Source: Streptomyces sp. NBC_00557 (GTDB lineage: Bacteria; Actinomycetota; Actinomycetes; Streptomycetales; Streptomycetaceae). Taken from it: a stretch of DNA of 64,000 bases. Position 1 is the stretch's first letter. Every line of letters starts with the position of its first letter. Shown here in pieces: positions 33,296-42,300 of this stretch. Both the position numbers and the translations under genes were made by a program. The stretch lies in assembly GCF_036345995.1 (NCBI RefSeq), contig NZ_CP107796.1, positions 1,674,001 through 1,738,000 of the forward strand, given 5' to 3'. The notes beneath the pieces were generated by a model, which worked only from the letters and a program-made list of their open reading frames with translations, did no database searches and was not told the origin of the DNA.

Positions 33296-33335
33296 CCGCC
33301 GACCATCCATGCTCAGAAGTAAAGGAACCAGTGTC

Positions 33336-33665
33336 ATGTCCCAGTACCAGCTTCGCGTCTACACCCTGCGCAGCTCCGACGCGCTCACCGCCTACGAGAA
33401 GATCTGGGCCCAGCACATTCCCGGTATGGCCAAGCACCGGATCACCACCCACGGCGTCTGGACGGTGCCCGCGGCGCCCGGAAGCGACACTCCCCGGCTG
33501 TACGCCCTCGTTTCCTACAGGGACGCCGACGACGTGCAGGAGCGGCTGGAGACATACCTGTCGAGTCCTGAATTCCGCGCGGACATGGCGGGCTTCGACA
33601 TCAGCCAGATCGTCGGCCTCGACGAGACCCTGCTGACGCCCACCGTGGACTCTCCCTTGCGCTGA
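33336..33665 (+). CDS. NIPSNAP family protein, 109 aa
   Basis: Ferredoxin-like dimeric barrel protein: MSQYQLRVYTLRSSDALTAY, then WAQHIPGMAKHRITTHGVWT, LYALVSYRDADDVQERLETY and a C-terminal helix. The first beta strand with YQLRVYTLR and the YEKIWAQHIP helix are diagnostic. The function of bacterial members is unclear; some resemble small-molecule-modifying enzymes. AAAGGAACCAGTGTC precedes the ATG at 33336. It sits between two SsgA-like genes on the same strand and could be expressed with the first. No TM or signal. Confidence 0.8.
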   Translation: MSQYQLRVYTLRSSDALTAYEKIWAQHIPGMAKHRITTHGVWTVPAAPGSDTPRLYALVSYRDADDVQERLETYLSSPEFRADMAGFDISQIVGLDETLLTPTVDSPLR

Positions 33666-34075
33666 CGGTCGCCCTGCGACGAGTGACGCGGCCGGAAGGG
33701 CCTGTATCCGGCGGCTCTGCCCTGCGTGACCGGGCCCCGGCAACCACGGCCGGCGTCGAGGTGGGGACCGTGACGAGTCGGTTCACTGCAACCACGACCG
33801 GTACAGCGTCGATCGCTGAGACCAAGGGCGCCCTTTGTCCGGCAACCACCGTTGGCCACATCTCCGTGATGGCCCCGGCCAAAAGTAGTGGCCTCGCCTG
33901 CTCCCGTCGGCCGGGCGCCCTTGCCGACGGCACGAAGAACTGCTCCTGCGGGTGTCCTCGTGCCGACCGCCACCGGTCCTCGCAGTAACCGCGTCTCTGT
34001 GCAGCCCTTTTGAATCCGTCGACAGCCCTTCCGATGCCCTCCCCGGATGACTCGAAGCACCAGGAGTAAGACCCG
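33666..34075. other. About 410 bp without a recognised gene
   Basis: I see no coding sequence with family similarity. The right end supplies the upstream region of the second SsgA-like gene, with AGGAGTAAGACCCG before its ATG. Confidence 0.45.
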
Positions 34076-34501
34076 ATGAAGTCATTGAGAACTGTGATCC
34101 AGGGGCTGCCTGTGAAGCTTGTCGGCGTGCATGCGACGTCCTTGCCCATGATCATGAATCTGCGGTACGAGCCGAGTGATCCCTATGTGGTCCATGCCGC
34201 ATTCACCACCGATGTCGACAGCCACGAGCCGGTGGAATGGATCATCGGGCGCGATGTGCTGATCGACGGCCTGGAGGGCCCCGCCGGCGAGGGAGACGTT
34301 CGCATATGGCCCTCCGGCGAGGAGGGCCGCCGCGACTTGTACATCCTTCTCAACCCGCCATCCGGTACGGCCCTGCTCAAGGCCCCAGCGCAGGAGTTCA
34401 AGGCGTTCCTGCAGGAAACGGAGGCAGTGGTGCCCCGGGGGGCCGAGCTCGCCCACAGCGACTTCGACCGCTTGCCGGCGCACTTCCTCGCCGAAGGGTG
34501 A
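34076..34501 (+). CDS. SsgA-like sporulation and cell-division regulator 2 (141 aa)
   Basis: Second SALP. It has MKSLRTVIQGLPVKLVGVHA, MNLRYEPSDPYVVHAAFTTD, EPVEWIIGRDVLIDGLEGPA, GDVRIWPSG, PSGTALLKAPAQEFKAFLQE and EAVVPRGAE. It is close to SALP 1 in every block, with a two-residue insertion (VDSHEP) before EPVEW. AGGAG lies before the ATG. It probably has its own promoter, as 410 bp separate it from the NIPSNAP gene. The duplicated pair likely arose by local duplication spanning or flanking the NIPSNAP gene. Confidence 0.85.
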   Translation: MKSLRTVIQGLPVKLVGVHATSLPMIMNLRYEPSDPYVVHAAFTTDVDSHEPVEWIIGRDVLIDGLEGPAGEGDVRIWPSGEEGRRDLYILLNPPSGTALLKAPAQEFKAFLQETEAVVPRGAELAHSDFDRLPAHFLAEG

Positions 34502-34554
34502 GTCCTGTCAGGGTGCGACCTGAGGCAGGCACACGGACGTCTGCGCCTCGGTGT

Positions 34555-34802
34555 TCACCGCCATGGTGAGTGGAGGTCCGCAGTCGTGGCGTCGAGGACG
34601 GCCGGGCCGAAGCCGGCCTCGGTCTTCACATCGGAGCCGCTGTCGCCCTGCTGAAGAGTGCGGGTCCATCCGTAGGCCGAGGCGCGGGGGCCGACACGAG
34701 GCTGACGGTCGCCGCCGTACCGAGCGCGGCCGTCAGGCCCAGCGCGCCGCGGAGCATGGTACGCCGGTCCAGGCCTCGGCCGGAGTCTGCTGCAGGGTTC
34801 AC
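34555..34802 (-). pseudogene. Frameshifted Tat-exported peptidoglycan-binding protein remnant
   Basis: From a GTG at 34802 with AGAGAGG ahead, the frame gives a twin-arginine signal (LDRRTMLRGALGLTAALGTA then ATVSLVSAPA). A one-base shift near the G-run at 34686-34690 restores SAYGWTRTLQQGDSGSDVK, the start of a peptidoglycan-binding domain of the kind found in Tat-exported streptomycete D-Ala-D-Ala peptidases. Coding similarity then stops and a stop follows at 34555. About 80 residues remain of a protein normally over 200. Confidence 0.5.
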
Positions 34803-34825
34803 GAGCCCTCTCTTCGGTGTGCCCG

Positions 34826-35063
34826 TCAGGACCGGTAGGCGTTGCGGGTGCAGGTGAGGCTGAGCGGAGCGGTGTTGGCGAAGAACTGGGAGATCAGGTA
34901 CGCGGAGTCAGGCGCGATCGAGCCGTCCTGCAGATCGCTGCCGTCGTCCCCGTCGTCCCAGGCCCAGGGCGTGTGCGCGGCGTTGTCCTCACCGTTGTCG
35001 CCCGCGAACGTCCCCCAGGAGGCGAAGGGCGGGTTGGCGGAGCGGCGCTCCCACAGGCCGCGT
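34826..35063 (-). pseudogene. C-terminal fragment of a secreted-protein-like gene
   Basis: The 78-codon stretch RSANPPFASWGTFAGDNGED then WAWDDGDDGSDLQDGSIAPD and LISQFFANTAPLSLTCTRNA ends at a proper stop and has aromatic/Asp-rich composition typical of secreted streptomycete hydrolases. It begins abruptly at the terminator hairpin of the protease gene, with no start or signal, so it is a truncated C terminus. I could not name the family. Confidence 0.4.
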
Positions 35064-35092
35064 GTGACCGCCGCCTTCCGGGCGGCGGTCAC
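35064..35092 (-). terminator. Terminator hairpin of the streptogrisin-like gene
   Basis: GTGACCGCCGCC (35064-35075) and GGCGGCGGTCAC (35081-35092) form a perfect 12-bp stem with a five-base loop, 34 bp after the protease stop codon. Confidence 0.75.
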
Positions 35093-35126
35093 GTGCGTCG
35101 TCAACGCTCGGGAGAGGGAGGAGGAC

Positions 35127-36194
35127 CTAATACACGCTGACGCCGTACGCGCTCAGCGCCTCGGTCACCGGCTGGAAGAAGGTCGTACCGCCGGAGGTGC
35201 AGTCGCCGCTGCCGCCGGAGGTCAGACCGATCGCCTTGGTGCCGTCGAACAGCGAACCGCCGGAGTCGCCGGGCTCGGCGCAGACGTTGGTCTGGATGAG
35301 GCCGTAGACGACGTCGCCGCCACCGTAGTTGACCGTGGCGTTGAGGGCCTGGACGGTCCCGCCGTGCACGCCGGTGGTGGAACCGCTGCGCTTGACCGAC
35401 TCGCCGACGTAGGCGTTGGCGGCGGACGTGATGTCCTGGCTGGTGCCGTTGTAGAGGTTGACGGTGCCGGGGTGGCTGACGCCGGTGTTGTCGTAGCGGA
35501 CGATGCCGTAGTCGTTGGTGGGGAAGCTGGAGTCGATGGTCGGGCCGACGTAGGTGGTCAGGCCGGAGTTGGTGTACCAGTTCGGGTAACCGTCGGTGCA
35601 GTGACCGGCAGTCAGGAAGTAGTAGGCGCCGCTGCTGCTCCGGACGTTGAAACCGACGGAGCAGCGCCAGCCGGCGTCGGCGTAGATGGCGGTGCCGCCG
35701 TTGAGCAGCTTCCTGAAGGTGCCGCTGACTCGTTTGACGGTGACCGCGTCGCCGTAGGAGGCGATGGCGGACTTGAGCTCGGCGAGGCCGGCGCGCGAGA
35801 CGCTGCTGTCGGCGCTCACCACGAGTTTGTTGCTCCTGGGGTCGACGGCCCAGGCGGTGCCGGGGATGTCGGCAGCCTTGGTGGCGGCGCCGGCCTTGGC
35901 CAGCTGCGCTGAGCTGTGGGTGACGAGCCTCGGCACGGCACCGGCCTCGCGGACGGCCTCCGCGGCCTTCCGCGTGGTGACGTTGACCACCACGGACTTG
36001 GTCTCGGCGTCGTAGTACGAGCCGGCCGTCGAGGTGGTGCCGAGGGTCTTGGTGAGCTTGGCCGCGGCCTCGGGCGAGGCCTTGGCCGAGGGGGCGGCCT
36101 GGGCGGTGGGCGTGGTGAGCGACACCGCGAGGAGCCCGGACGCCAAGGCGATCAGCCCGGAGCGTCTGGCGGTGCGGAGGGTCTTGACCTTCAC
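35127..36194 (-). CDS. Streptogrisin-type secreted serine protease preproenzyme, 355 aa
   Basis: Extracellular chymotrypsin-fold (S1E) protease. A Sec signal (residues 1-34, ending TAQAAP) is followed by an alpha-lytic-type prodomain (to about 165) and the mature enzyme. The triad is visible: His198 in LTAGHC, Asp228 in NDYGIV and Ser311 in EPGDSGGS. Cys residues around GWRCSVG/GHC, NVCAEPG and GDCTSGG fit the disulfides of SGPA/SGPB. Length is normal. The gene ends in a strong hairpin. Oddly, an IS481-type element begins 50 bp upstream of the ATG, so the native promoter has been pushed about 1.1 kb away. Expression may now depend on the element. Confidence 0.93.
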   Translation of the reverse strand: MKVKTLRTARRSGLIALASGLLAVSLTTPTAQAAPSAKASPEAAAKLTKTLGTTSTAGSYYDAETKSVVVNVTTRKAAEAVREAGAVPRLVTHSSAQLAKAGAATKAADIPGTAWAVDPRSNKLVVSADSSVSRAGLAELKSAIASYGDAVTVKRVSGTFRKLLNGGTAIYADAGWRCSVGFNVRSSSGAYYFLTAGHCTDGYPNWYTNSGLTTYVGPTIDSSFPTNDYGIVRYDNTGVSHPGTVNLYNGTSQDITSAANAYVGESVKRSGSTTGVHGGTVQALNATVNYGGGDVVYGLIQTNVCAEPGDSGGSLFDGTKAIGLTSGGSGDCTSGGTTFFQPVTEALSAYGVSVY

Positions 36195-36237
36195 TCGTTC
36201 CTCCTGGGTGGGGACAGGCGAGACCCGTCAGGGCGGC

Positions 36238-37314
36238 ACTAGATGTATTGCCCTGAGAGGTTGGGGACGCGGCTGGCGGGTGGGTGGCCCTTGAGTGCGG
36301 TGTGTCCGCGGTGGTGATTGTAGGTGTGCAGCCATTGTGGGAAGGCGTCGCGTCGTTCCTGCTCGGAGCGGTAGGGGCGGGCGTAGGCCCATTCGTCGAG
36401 CAGGGTGCGGTTGAAGCGTTCGACCTTGCCGTTGGTCTGGGGCCGGTAGGGCCGGGTTCGCTTGTGGGTGATCCCTGCCGCCGTCAGCAGGTCTCGCCAG
36501 TCGCGTGAGCGGTAGCAGGCGCCGTTGTCCGTCAGGACTCGTTCGACGGTGACCCCACAGCCGGTGAAGAACGCCTGCGCCCGAGTCCAGAAGCCGGTGG
36601 CAGTCTCCTTCTTCTCGTCCGGGTGGATCTCGCTGTAGGCCAGGCGGGAGTGGTCGTCGACGGCGGTGTGCAGGTAGCTGTAGCCGGCGTTGGCGCGGGT
36701 CTTGCGGCCCGTTTGTCGGCCGAGGACCTTGTGGCCGCCGCCATCGGGGATGTTGCCGAGCTTCTTGATGTCGACGTGCACCAGTTCACCGGGGCGGTCG
36801 CGTTCGTAGCGGCGTATGACACGGCCCGTGGCCCGGTCCAGGTGCGTGAGGCGGGCCAGGCCGTAGCGGGTCAGCACGCGGTGCACCGTCGAGGGAACCA
36901 GGCGGAGCAGGTGTGCGATGCGGGCCGGTCCCCACCGGCGCAGCACGCGGACCTTGATGATCCGGCGCTCGGTGCGGGTCGGAGTACGGCGCGGGCTTGT
37001 GCGCGGTCGGGAGGAGCGGTCGCTCATACCCGCCTCGCCGAGCTGGCGGTAGCGGTCGGCCCATCGCTGGGCCGTGGTCGGTGAGACCTGGAAACGTTCG
37101 GCAGCCCGGCGCAGGGGCCAGCCGTCCTCGACCACACAGCGGGCCAGGCGAAGACGGCCGGTCTCGGTCAGCGGTGCATTACGGTGGGGCAAGAGGGCCT
37201 TCTCGGTGCTCGGTGGAGATGTCGCAATCCACACCGAAGCCGGAAGGCCCTCACCCGTTCAAGACCACCCAGCCGTGCCGTCCGTCACCAACCTCCCTGG
37301 ACAGAACAACTAGA
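36238..37314 (-). mobile_element. IS481-type insertion sequence with 6-bp target duplication
   Basis: The element spans 36244-37308 (1065 bp), begins TGT and ends ACA, and has imperfect 26-bp terminal inverted repeats (about 20 matches; both contain AGGTTGG followed by GACG). It is flanked by direct repeats ACTAGA (36238-36243 and 37309-37314). The single transposase gene is intact and the repeats are undamaged, so the insertion is probably recent. It lies between the streptogrisin gene and its former upstream region. Confidence 0.85.
36239..37192 (-). CDS. IS481-family DDE transposase, 317 aa
   Basis: Contains an N-terminal HTH (LTETGRLRLARCVVEDGW, then RRAAERFQVSPTTAQRWADR), a second HTH, and an rve DDE domain with HVDIKKLG, VLTDNGACYRS and TNGKVERFNRTLLDEW carrying the three acidic residues. 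It ends with YNHHRGHTALKGHPPASRVP. The TTG at 37192 (PHRNAPLTETG) is chosen as in related elements; the frame is open to 37234. The stop codon TAG (36239-36241) and the last codon extend past the left terminal repeat into the duplicated target site, so this copy uses host DNA for its stop. Confidence 0.88.
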   Translation of the reverse strand: MPHRNAPLTETGRLRLARCVVEDGWPLRRAAERFQVSPTTAQRWADRYRQLGEAGMSDRSSRPRTSPRRTPTRTERRIIKVRVLRRWGPARIAHLLRLVPSTVHRVLTRYGLARLTHLDRATGRVIRRYERDRPGELVHVDIKKLGNIPDGGGHKVLGRQTGRKTRANAGYSYLHTAVDDHSRLAYSEIHPDEKKETATGFWTRAQAFFTGCGVTVERVLTDNGACYRSRDWRDLLTAAGITHKRTRPYRPQTNGKVERFNRTLLDEWAYARPYRSEQERRDAFPQWLHTYNHHRGHTALKGHPPASRVPNLSGQYI

Positions 37315-38436
37315 GCCCTCGCGAACAGCGTGTCCCTGACAAGTTCCGACGGGAGTATTCCGTGCCCCGCGGTCGGTGAACAAGAAGCCGGAGGCAGAAT
37401 TTACGCGCGTAACACATTGGTACGTACCCACCGGTCGAAGCGGCAAATTAACTGCTGTCACCAGTAATTGAGGCGCGGTCAGGAGACCGTCGGAGAGCTG
37501 CGCCGCGTACACGGCGAGTCCGAGGAACTGGCTCTCGGTGGCCTGTGGCGGCGACGACCGGGGTCAGGGGCGGGCCACGGTACCGTGTGCTCGTTTTCGG
37601 TCGTTGGCGTCGACTCTCGAATGCGCAGCCGGCCCCCGCAGGCCATCGCGGCGCTCTGATCTCACGCCTTAGCGGGTCCGTGGTCCGGAGCGAGCGACCC
37701 GAACGCCGGCGCCCAGGGTCCTGGCCACTGCCAGACGCTGCGTTTCCTGGAGCCCTACGAGACCGGGGCCATGTACACCGCCCAGGCGAGCAGAGCATCG
37801 GCGAACATGGTCGGCGAAGCCGCTGCGGAAGCAAGGCGTAACCCGCTGCGAAGAATTGAAGGGCGGAGACCTTGTCGGACGGATGGCCTGGCTTGCTTCG
37901 CGGCCGCAAGCCGCTACACCTGGGACCAACCTCGCAAAGCGGCGTCCACGACGGCGTTCACGGTGTCGCGTCCCAGGTTGTTCCCGACGAAGAAGCGCTC
38001 GAAGAACAGCGGCCCCGGCGGTGGCCATGGCGTTCTGGGACATGGGGGCAGCCCTCCGGACAGCGGATGGGGGGATGGGGGGATGGGGGAAGAGAGAAAA
38101 GAAGGGATCGAGAGATCGGGTAGGGCTCATCCGGTACGGGGCGCCACTTCGCGCTCACGGGCGGGAGCACTCGGCGGCGTAGCCGCCTCGGTGAACGCGG
38201 GTGATTCAGCTCGACGAGGCCGACGGTCCCCCTTCCGGGAGGGAGACCAGGAACAAGCCGACGACCATGGTGATTTCACGGTGCGGCGTCGGCATACGGC
38301 TGCCGTGTAGAGGCTGGATGTGGAACCACCCCGCCGGGCGGTCTCACCCGATGTGACGGGGGGCTCCCGTGTGTCGCAGCCTGAGATCGCCCTACTGCGG
38401 GGCGCGCCTCAGGCGGCAGTGCCTGGGCGCAGCGCC
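37315..38436. other. 1.1 kb without an intact gene
   Basis: The left part is the former upstream region of the streptogrisin gene and has A/T-rich patches (about 37390-37470) suitable for its promoter. Near 37935-38035 the minus strand reads PLFFERFFVGNNLGRDTVNA then VVDAALRGW, a protein-like fragment without a start or family. The rest is G-rich and shows nothing recognisable. Confidence 0.4.
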
Positions 38437-39153
38437 TCAGGATGACTGGCTCAGAGGTCGGCGCCCCGGCCGTCCCGGATCGCCGGCGAGCCGGCTTTCC
38501 AGGCCCGTGATCAGCGTGTCCATCACGAGGCGGAACATGTGGTCCTGGTCAGGGCCTTCAGGGGCCGCACTCGCAGAGCCAGGGTGTGCGTCCGCGGCCC
38601 CGTCCTCGTCGGCTTCAGGGCCGTGGGGCTTGAGGGTCGACCACTGGTGGAGAGCGCCGTTGAGTTCGGCGGCGAGGACACCGACGACGACGGCGGCGAT
38701 CAGCGCGGCGATCTCCGCGGCCTTCGACCGCGGTACCCCGGCGGCCGCCACGATCGCGGTGAGCGCGGTCCAGAACGGGTCGTCGGGCTGGATGAAGTCC
38801 GGCTGGTGGCTGAACGAGTAGGCCATCAGCTTGGGGTGACGGTGCGCCAGGGTCCGGAAGTCCGTGGCGAGCAGGCGGATCCGCTCCTGCCAGGGCGCGT
38901 CCTCCAGTGTCACGGTGCGGAACTGGGCGCCGACCATTCTCGTCACGCCACGCAGCACGGCTTCCTTGTTCGGCACGTGGTGGTACAGCGACATCGGATT
39001 CGCGTCGAGCTCGGTGGCGAGTTTGCGCATGGTGAGCGCCTCGACACCGTCCGCGTCGATGAGCCGCAGGGCGGCGGCGTAGATCCCGGCCTCGGTCAGA
39101 GGCACGTCTCTCTTCCTCGTTCCCCGCGGGGGACGTCTCACCTTCTTTTCCAT
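38437..39153 (-). CDS. TetR-family regulator, divergent to the P450
   Basis: N-terminal TetR HTH: YAAALRLIDADGVEALTMRK, LATELDANPMSLYHHVPNKE. The C-terminal domain resembles the TetR ligand domain (HRHPKLMAYSFSHQPDFIQP). The ATG at 39153 gives 238 aa, but operator CCATACCTCGTACGG (39150-39164) covers that codon and no spaced ribosome site exists. A GTG at 39105, eight bases after GAGGAAG, would give 222 aa and may be the true start. Four operators of the CCATAC-N3-GTATGG type separate it from the P450, indicating autoregulation and repression of the P450; two more lie at 32.1 kb. The inducer is probably a hydrophobic P450 substrate. Confidence 0.85.
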   Translation of the reverse strand: MEKKVRRPPRGTRKRDVPLTEAGIYAAALRLIDADGVEALTMRKLATELDANPMSLYHHVPNKEAVLRGVTRMVGAQFRTVTLEDAPWQERIRLLATDFRTLAHRHPKLMAYSFSHQPDFIQPDDPFWTALTAIVAAAGVPRSKAAEIAALIAAVVVGVLAAELNGALHQWSTLKPHGPEADEDGAADAHPGSASAAPEGPDQDHMFRLVMDTLITGLESRLAGDPGRPGRRPLSQSS

Positions 39154-39187
39154 ACCTCGTACGGTACCAGTTCCGTACACAGTATGG
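39150..39187. promoter_or_regulatory. Operator pair at the TetR side
   Basis: CCATACCTCGTACGG (39150-39164) and CCGTACACAGTATGG (39173-39187), with centres 23 bp apart. The first covers the ATG at 39153 of the TetR gene. Confidence 0.7.
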
Positions 39188-39239
39188 AAATGAGCTTCAT
39201 CACGGTTCCACCTGGAGACCCGGGGTTGCACTCCACTTT

Positions 39240-39277
39240 CCGTACCGCGTATGGTTCCAATTCCATACGGCGTATGT
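39240..39277. promoter_or_regulatory. Operator pair at the P450 side
   Basis: CCGTACCGCGTATGG (39240-39254) and CCATACGGCGTATGT (39263-39277), again with a 23-bp centre spacing, about 80-115 bp before the P450 start codon. The identical geometry to the pair at 39150-39187 suggests cooperative binding of two dimers. Confidence 0.7.
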
Positions 39278-39354
39278 TTCCGTACGGCGCCACGGCATCG
39301 ACCTGCGCAGCGCGCCCTTGCCCACCCCCTCCACCCTCCGCAGAGGAGCAAGAC

Positions 39355-42300
39355 ATGACCACGCACTCCGCGAACGACCTTCGCCCCATCCGGTCCCCGC
39401 GCGGGATCCCCCTCCTCGGCAACACGCCGCAGATCCCCGACACCAATCCGGTGGAGTACTTCGGTGAGCTGTCCAAGCAGTTCCCCGAGGGCATCTACGG
39501 CATGGACATCGCCGGCATCGAGCAGGTCTTCGTCTACGACCCGGACCTGGTGGCCGAGGTCTGCGACGAGACGCGGTTCTTCAAGCAGATCGACAAGACG
39601 CCGCTGAGCCATGTGCGGGACTACACGGGGGCGGGCCTGTTCACGGCCCACCAGCACGAAGAGGAATGGGCCATGGCCCACCGGATCCTGCTGCCGGCCT
39701 TCAGCCAGCGGGCCATGAAGACCTACTTCGGGCAGATGCTGGAGATCGCCCAGAACCTCGTCGGCAAGTGGGAGCGCCGGGAGGGTCAGCCGGTCAACAT
39801 CACCGACGACTACACCCGGCTCACCCTGGACACCATCGCCCTGTCCGGCTTCGGCTACCGGTTCAAGTCCTTCGACAAGGAGGAACTGCACCCCTTCCTC
39901 AACTCGCTGCTGGAAGCGCTGATCGAGTCGATGCGGCGCTCCCAGGAGCTGCCGATGATGACCAAGCTCCGCAAGGCGGACGACAGGAAGTACCGCCAGA
40001 ACATCCAGCTGATGCGCGACCTGGTCGAGAGCGTGATCAAGGAGCGCCGCGAGGGGAAGGGCACCGGCGAGGAGGACCTGCTCGGCCTGATGCTGGAGGC
40101 CACCGACCCTGAGACCGGCAAGCTGCTGGCGGACGACAACGTCCGCGACCAGGTGGTGACCTTCCTGATCGCCGGTCACGAGACCACCAGTGGCCTGCTG
40201 TCGTTCGCCACGTACTCGCTGATGCGCAACCCGCACGTCCTGGCCCAGGCGTACGCCGAGGTGGACCGCCTGCTGCCCGGTGACACGGTCCCGGACTACG
40301 ACACGATCATGCAGCTGGACGTGATCCCGCGGATCCTGGAGGAGACCCTGCGCCTGTGGGCTCCGATCCCGCTGATCGCCAAGGCGCCCATCGACGACAC
40401 CGTCATCGGCGACCGGTACGAGCTGAAGAAGGGAACCAGGGCCAACATCCTCATGGGCGCGCTGCACTCCCACCCCAAGGCGTGGGACCGGCCGGAGGAG
40501 TTCGACATCGACCGGTGGCTGCCGGAGAACCGCGCCCAGCAGCACCCGCACGCCTACAAGCCGTTCGGCAACGGTGTGCGTGCCTGCATCGGCCGGCAGT
40601 TCGCGCTCACCGAGGCCCGCCTGGCGCTTGCGCTCGTGCTGCAGAAGTTCAGGTTCTCCGACACCACCGACTACAAGATGGACGTCCGCGAGGCGCTGAC
40701 GCGCAAGCCCGGCGACTTCCAGTTGGTCGTCCGTAAGCGTCAGGACCACCAGCGGACCGTTTTCGGCGCCGCGGACCTGCAGACCGGCGACACGCAGGCG
40801 CAGGCAGCGGTCAGCGGCGTCGGGGTGAACCTGACCGTCGCCTACGGCTCCAGCCTCGGCTCCTGCGAGGACCTGGCCCGCACCATCGCCGACCGCGGCG
40901 AGCGCTCCGGCTTCGGCACCATCCTCGTCAGCCTGGACGAGCTGGGCGACGACCTGCCCACCGAGGGCCTGCTCGTCGTCGTGGCCGCCAGCTACAACGG
41001 CAAGGCCCCCGACAACGCCCAGCGCTTCGACGACCTGCTCGCCGCCGGACTGCCCGAGGGCTCACTGTCCAACGTGCGGTACGCGTTGCTGGGCGCCGGC
41101 AACACCCAGTGGGTGGCCACCTACCAGGCATTCCCCAAGCGGATCGAGGAAGGTCTGCTGGCCGCCGGCGCCACCCCCATCGTCGAGCGCGGCATCGCGG
41201 ACGCCGCCGGAGACTTCGACGGCATGGCCACACGGTGGATGGACACCCTGTGGGCCACCCTGGCCGAGGAGTACGCCGCCGACACCTCCCAGGCGAGCGG
41301 CCCGCGCTACCAGGTCCAGCTGCTCACCGAGGCCGACGTGCGTCCCGCCATCGTCTCCGAGCAGGCGTACCCGCTCACCGTGGTGGCCAACGAGGAGCTC
41401 GTGGCCGACGCGACCGGACTGTGGGACTTCAGCATCGAGCCGCCGCGCCCGTCCGCGAAGTCCATCGCCTTCGAGCTGCCCGACGGCGTCACCTACGACA
41501 CCGGCAACCACCTGGCCGTCTTCGCCAAGAACGAACTCGCCCTGGTGGAACGCGCCCTGAGGCGGCTCGGCGTCGAGTACGACCAGGTGCTCCGGCTCGA
41601 CCAGCCGGCCGGTGGCCGCACCCACCTGCCGGTCGGCACCCCGGTCACCGCCGGCATCCTGCTCACCGAGTTCCTGGAGCTGCAGGACGTCGCCACCCGG
41701 TCCCAGATCCAGACGCTCGCCGAGTACACCGAGTGCCCGTGGACCCGGCCGCAGCTCCAGGCGTACACCGCCGACACCCAGGAGGCCGAGGAGCGCTACC
41801 AGAAGGAGATCCTCGGCAAGCGCATCTCGGTGCTGGGCCTGCTGGAGCGCTTCCCGGCCGTCGAGCTGCCGCTGGCGGTGTTCCTGGAGATGATGGGCCC
41901 GATCCGGCCGCGCTTCTACTCCATCTCCTCCGCCCCGTCCGCCAACCCGCGCCACGTCCGCCTGACCGTCGGCCTGCTGGAGGGCCCGGCCCTGTCCGGG
42001 GACGGCCAGTACCGCGGCACCTGCTCCGCCTACATCGCGGGCCTCGAACCCGGTGACGTCGTGTACGGCTACGTCCGCGTGCCCTCCCCGACGTTCGCAC
42101 CGCCGGCCGACCCCGCCACGCCGCTGATCCTGATCGGCCCGGGCACCGGCATCGCGCCGCTGCGCGGCTTCCTGGAGGAGCGGGCGACACAGCACGCGAA
42201 CGGCACCCAGGTGGGCCTGTCCCAGGTGTTCGTCGGCTGCCGCCACCCGGAGCACGACTACTTCTACCGCCAGGAGATGCAGGACTGGGAGCAGGCCGGC

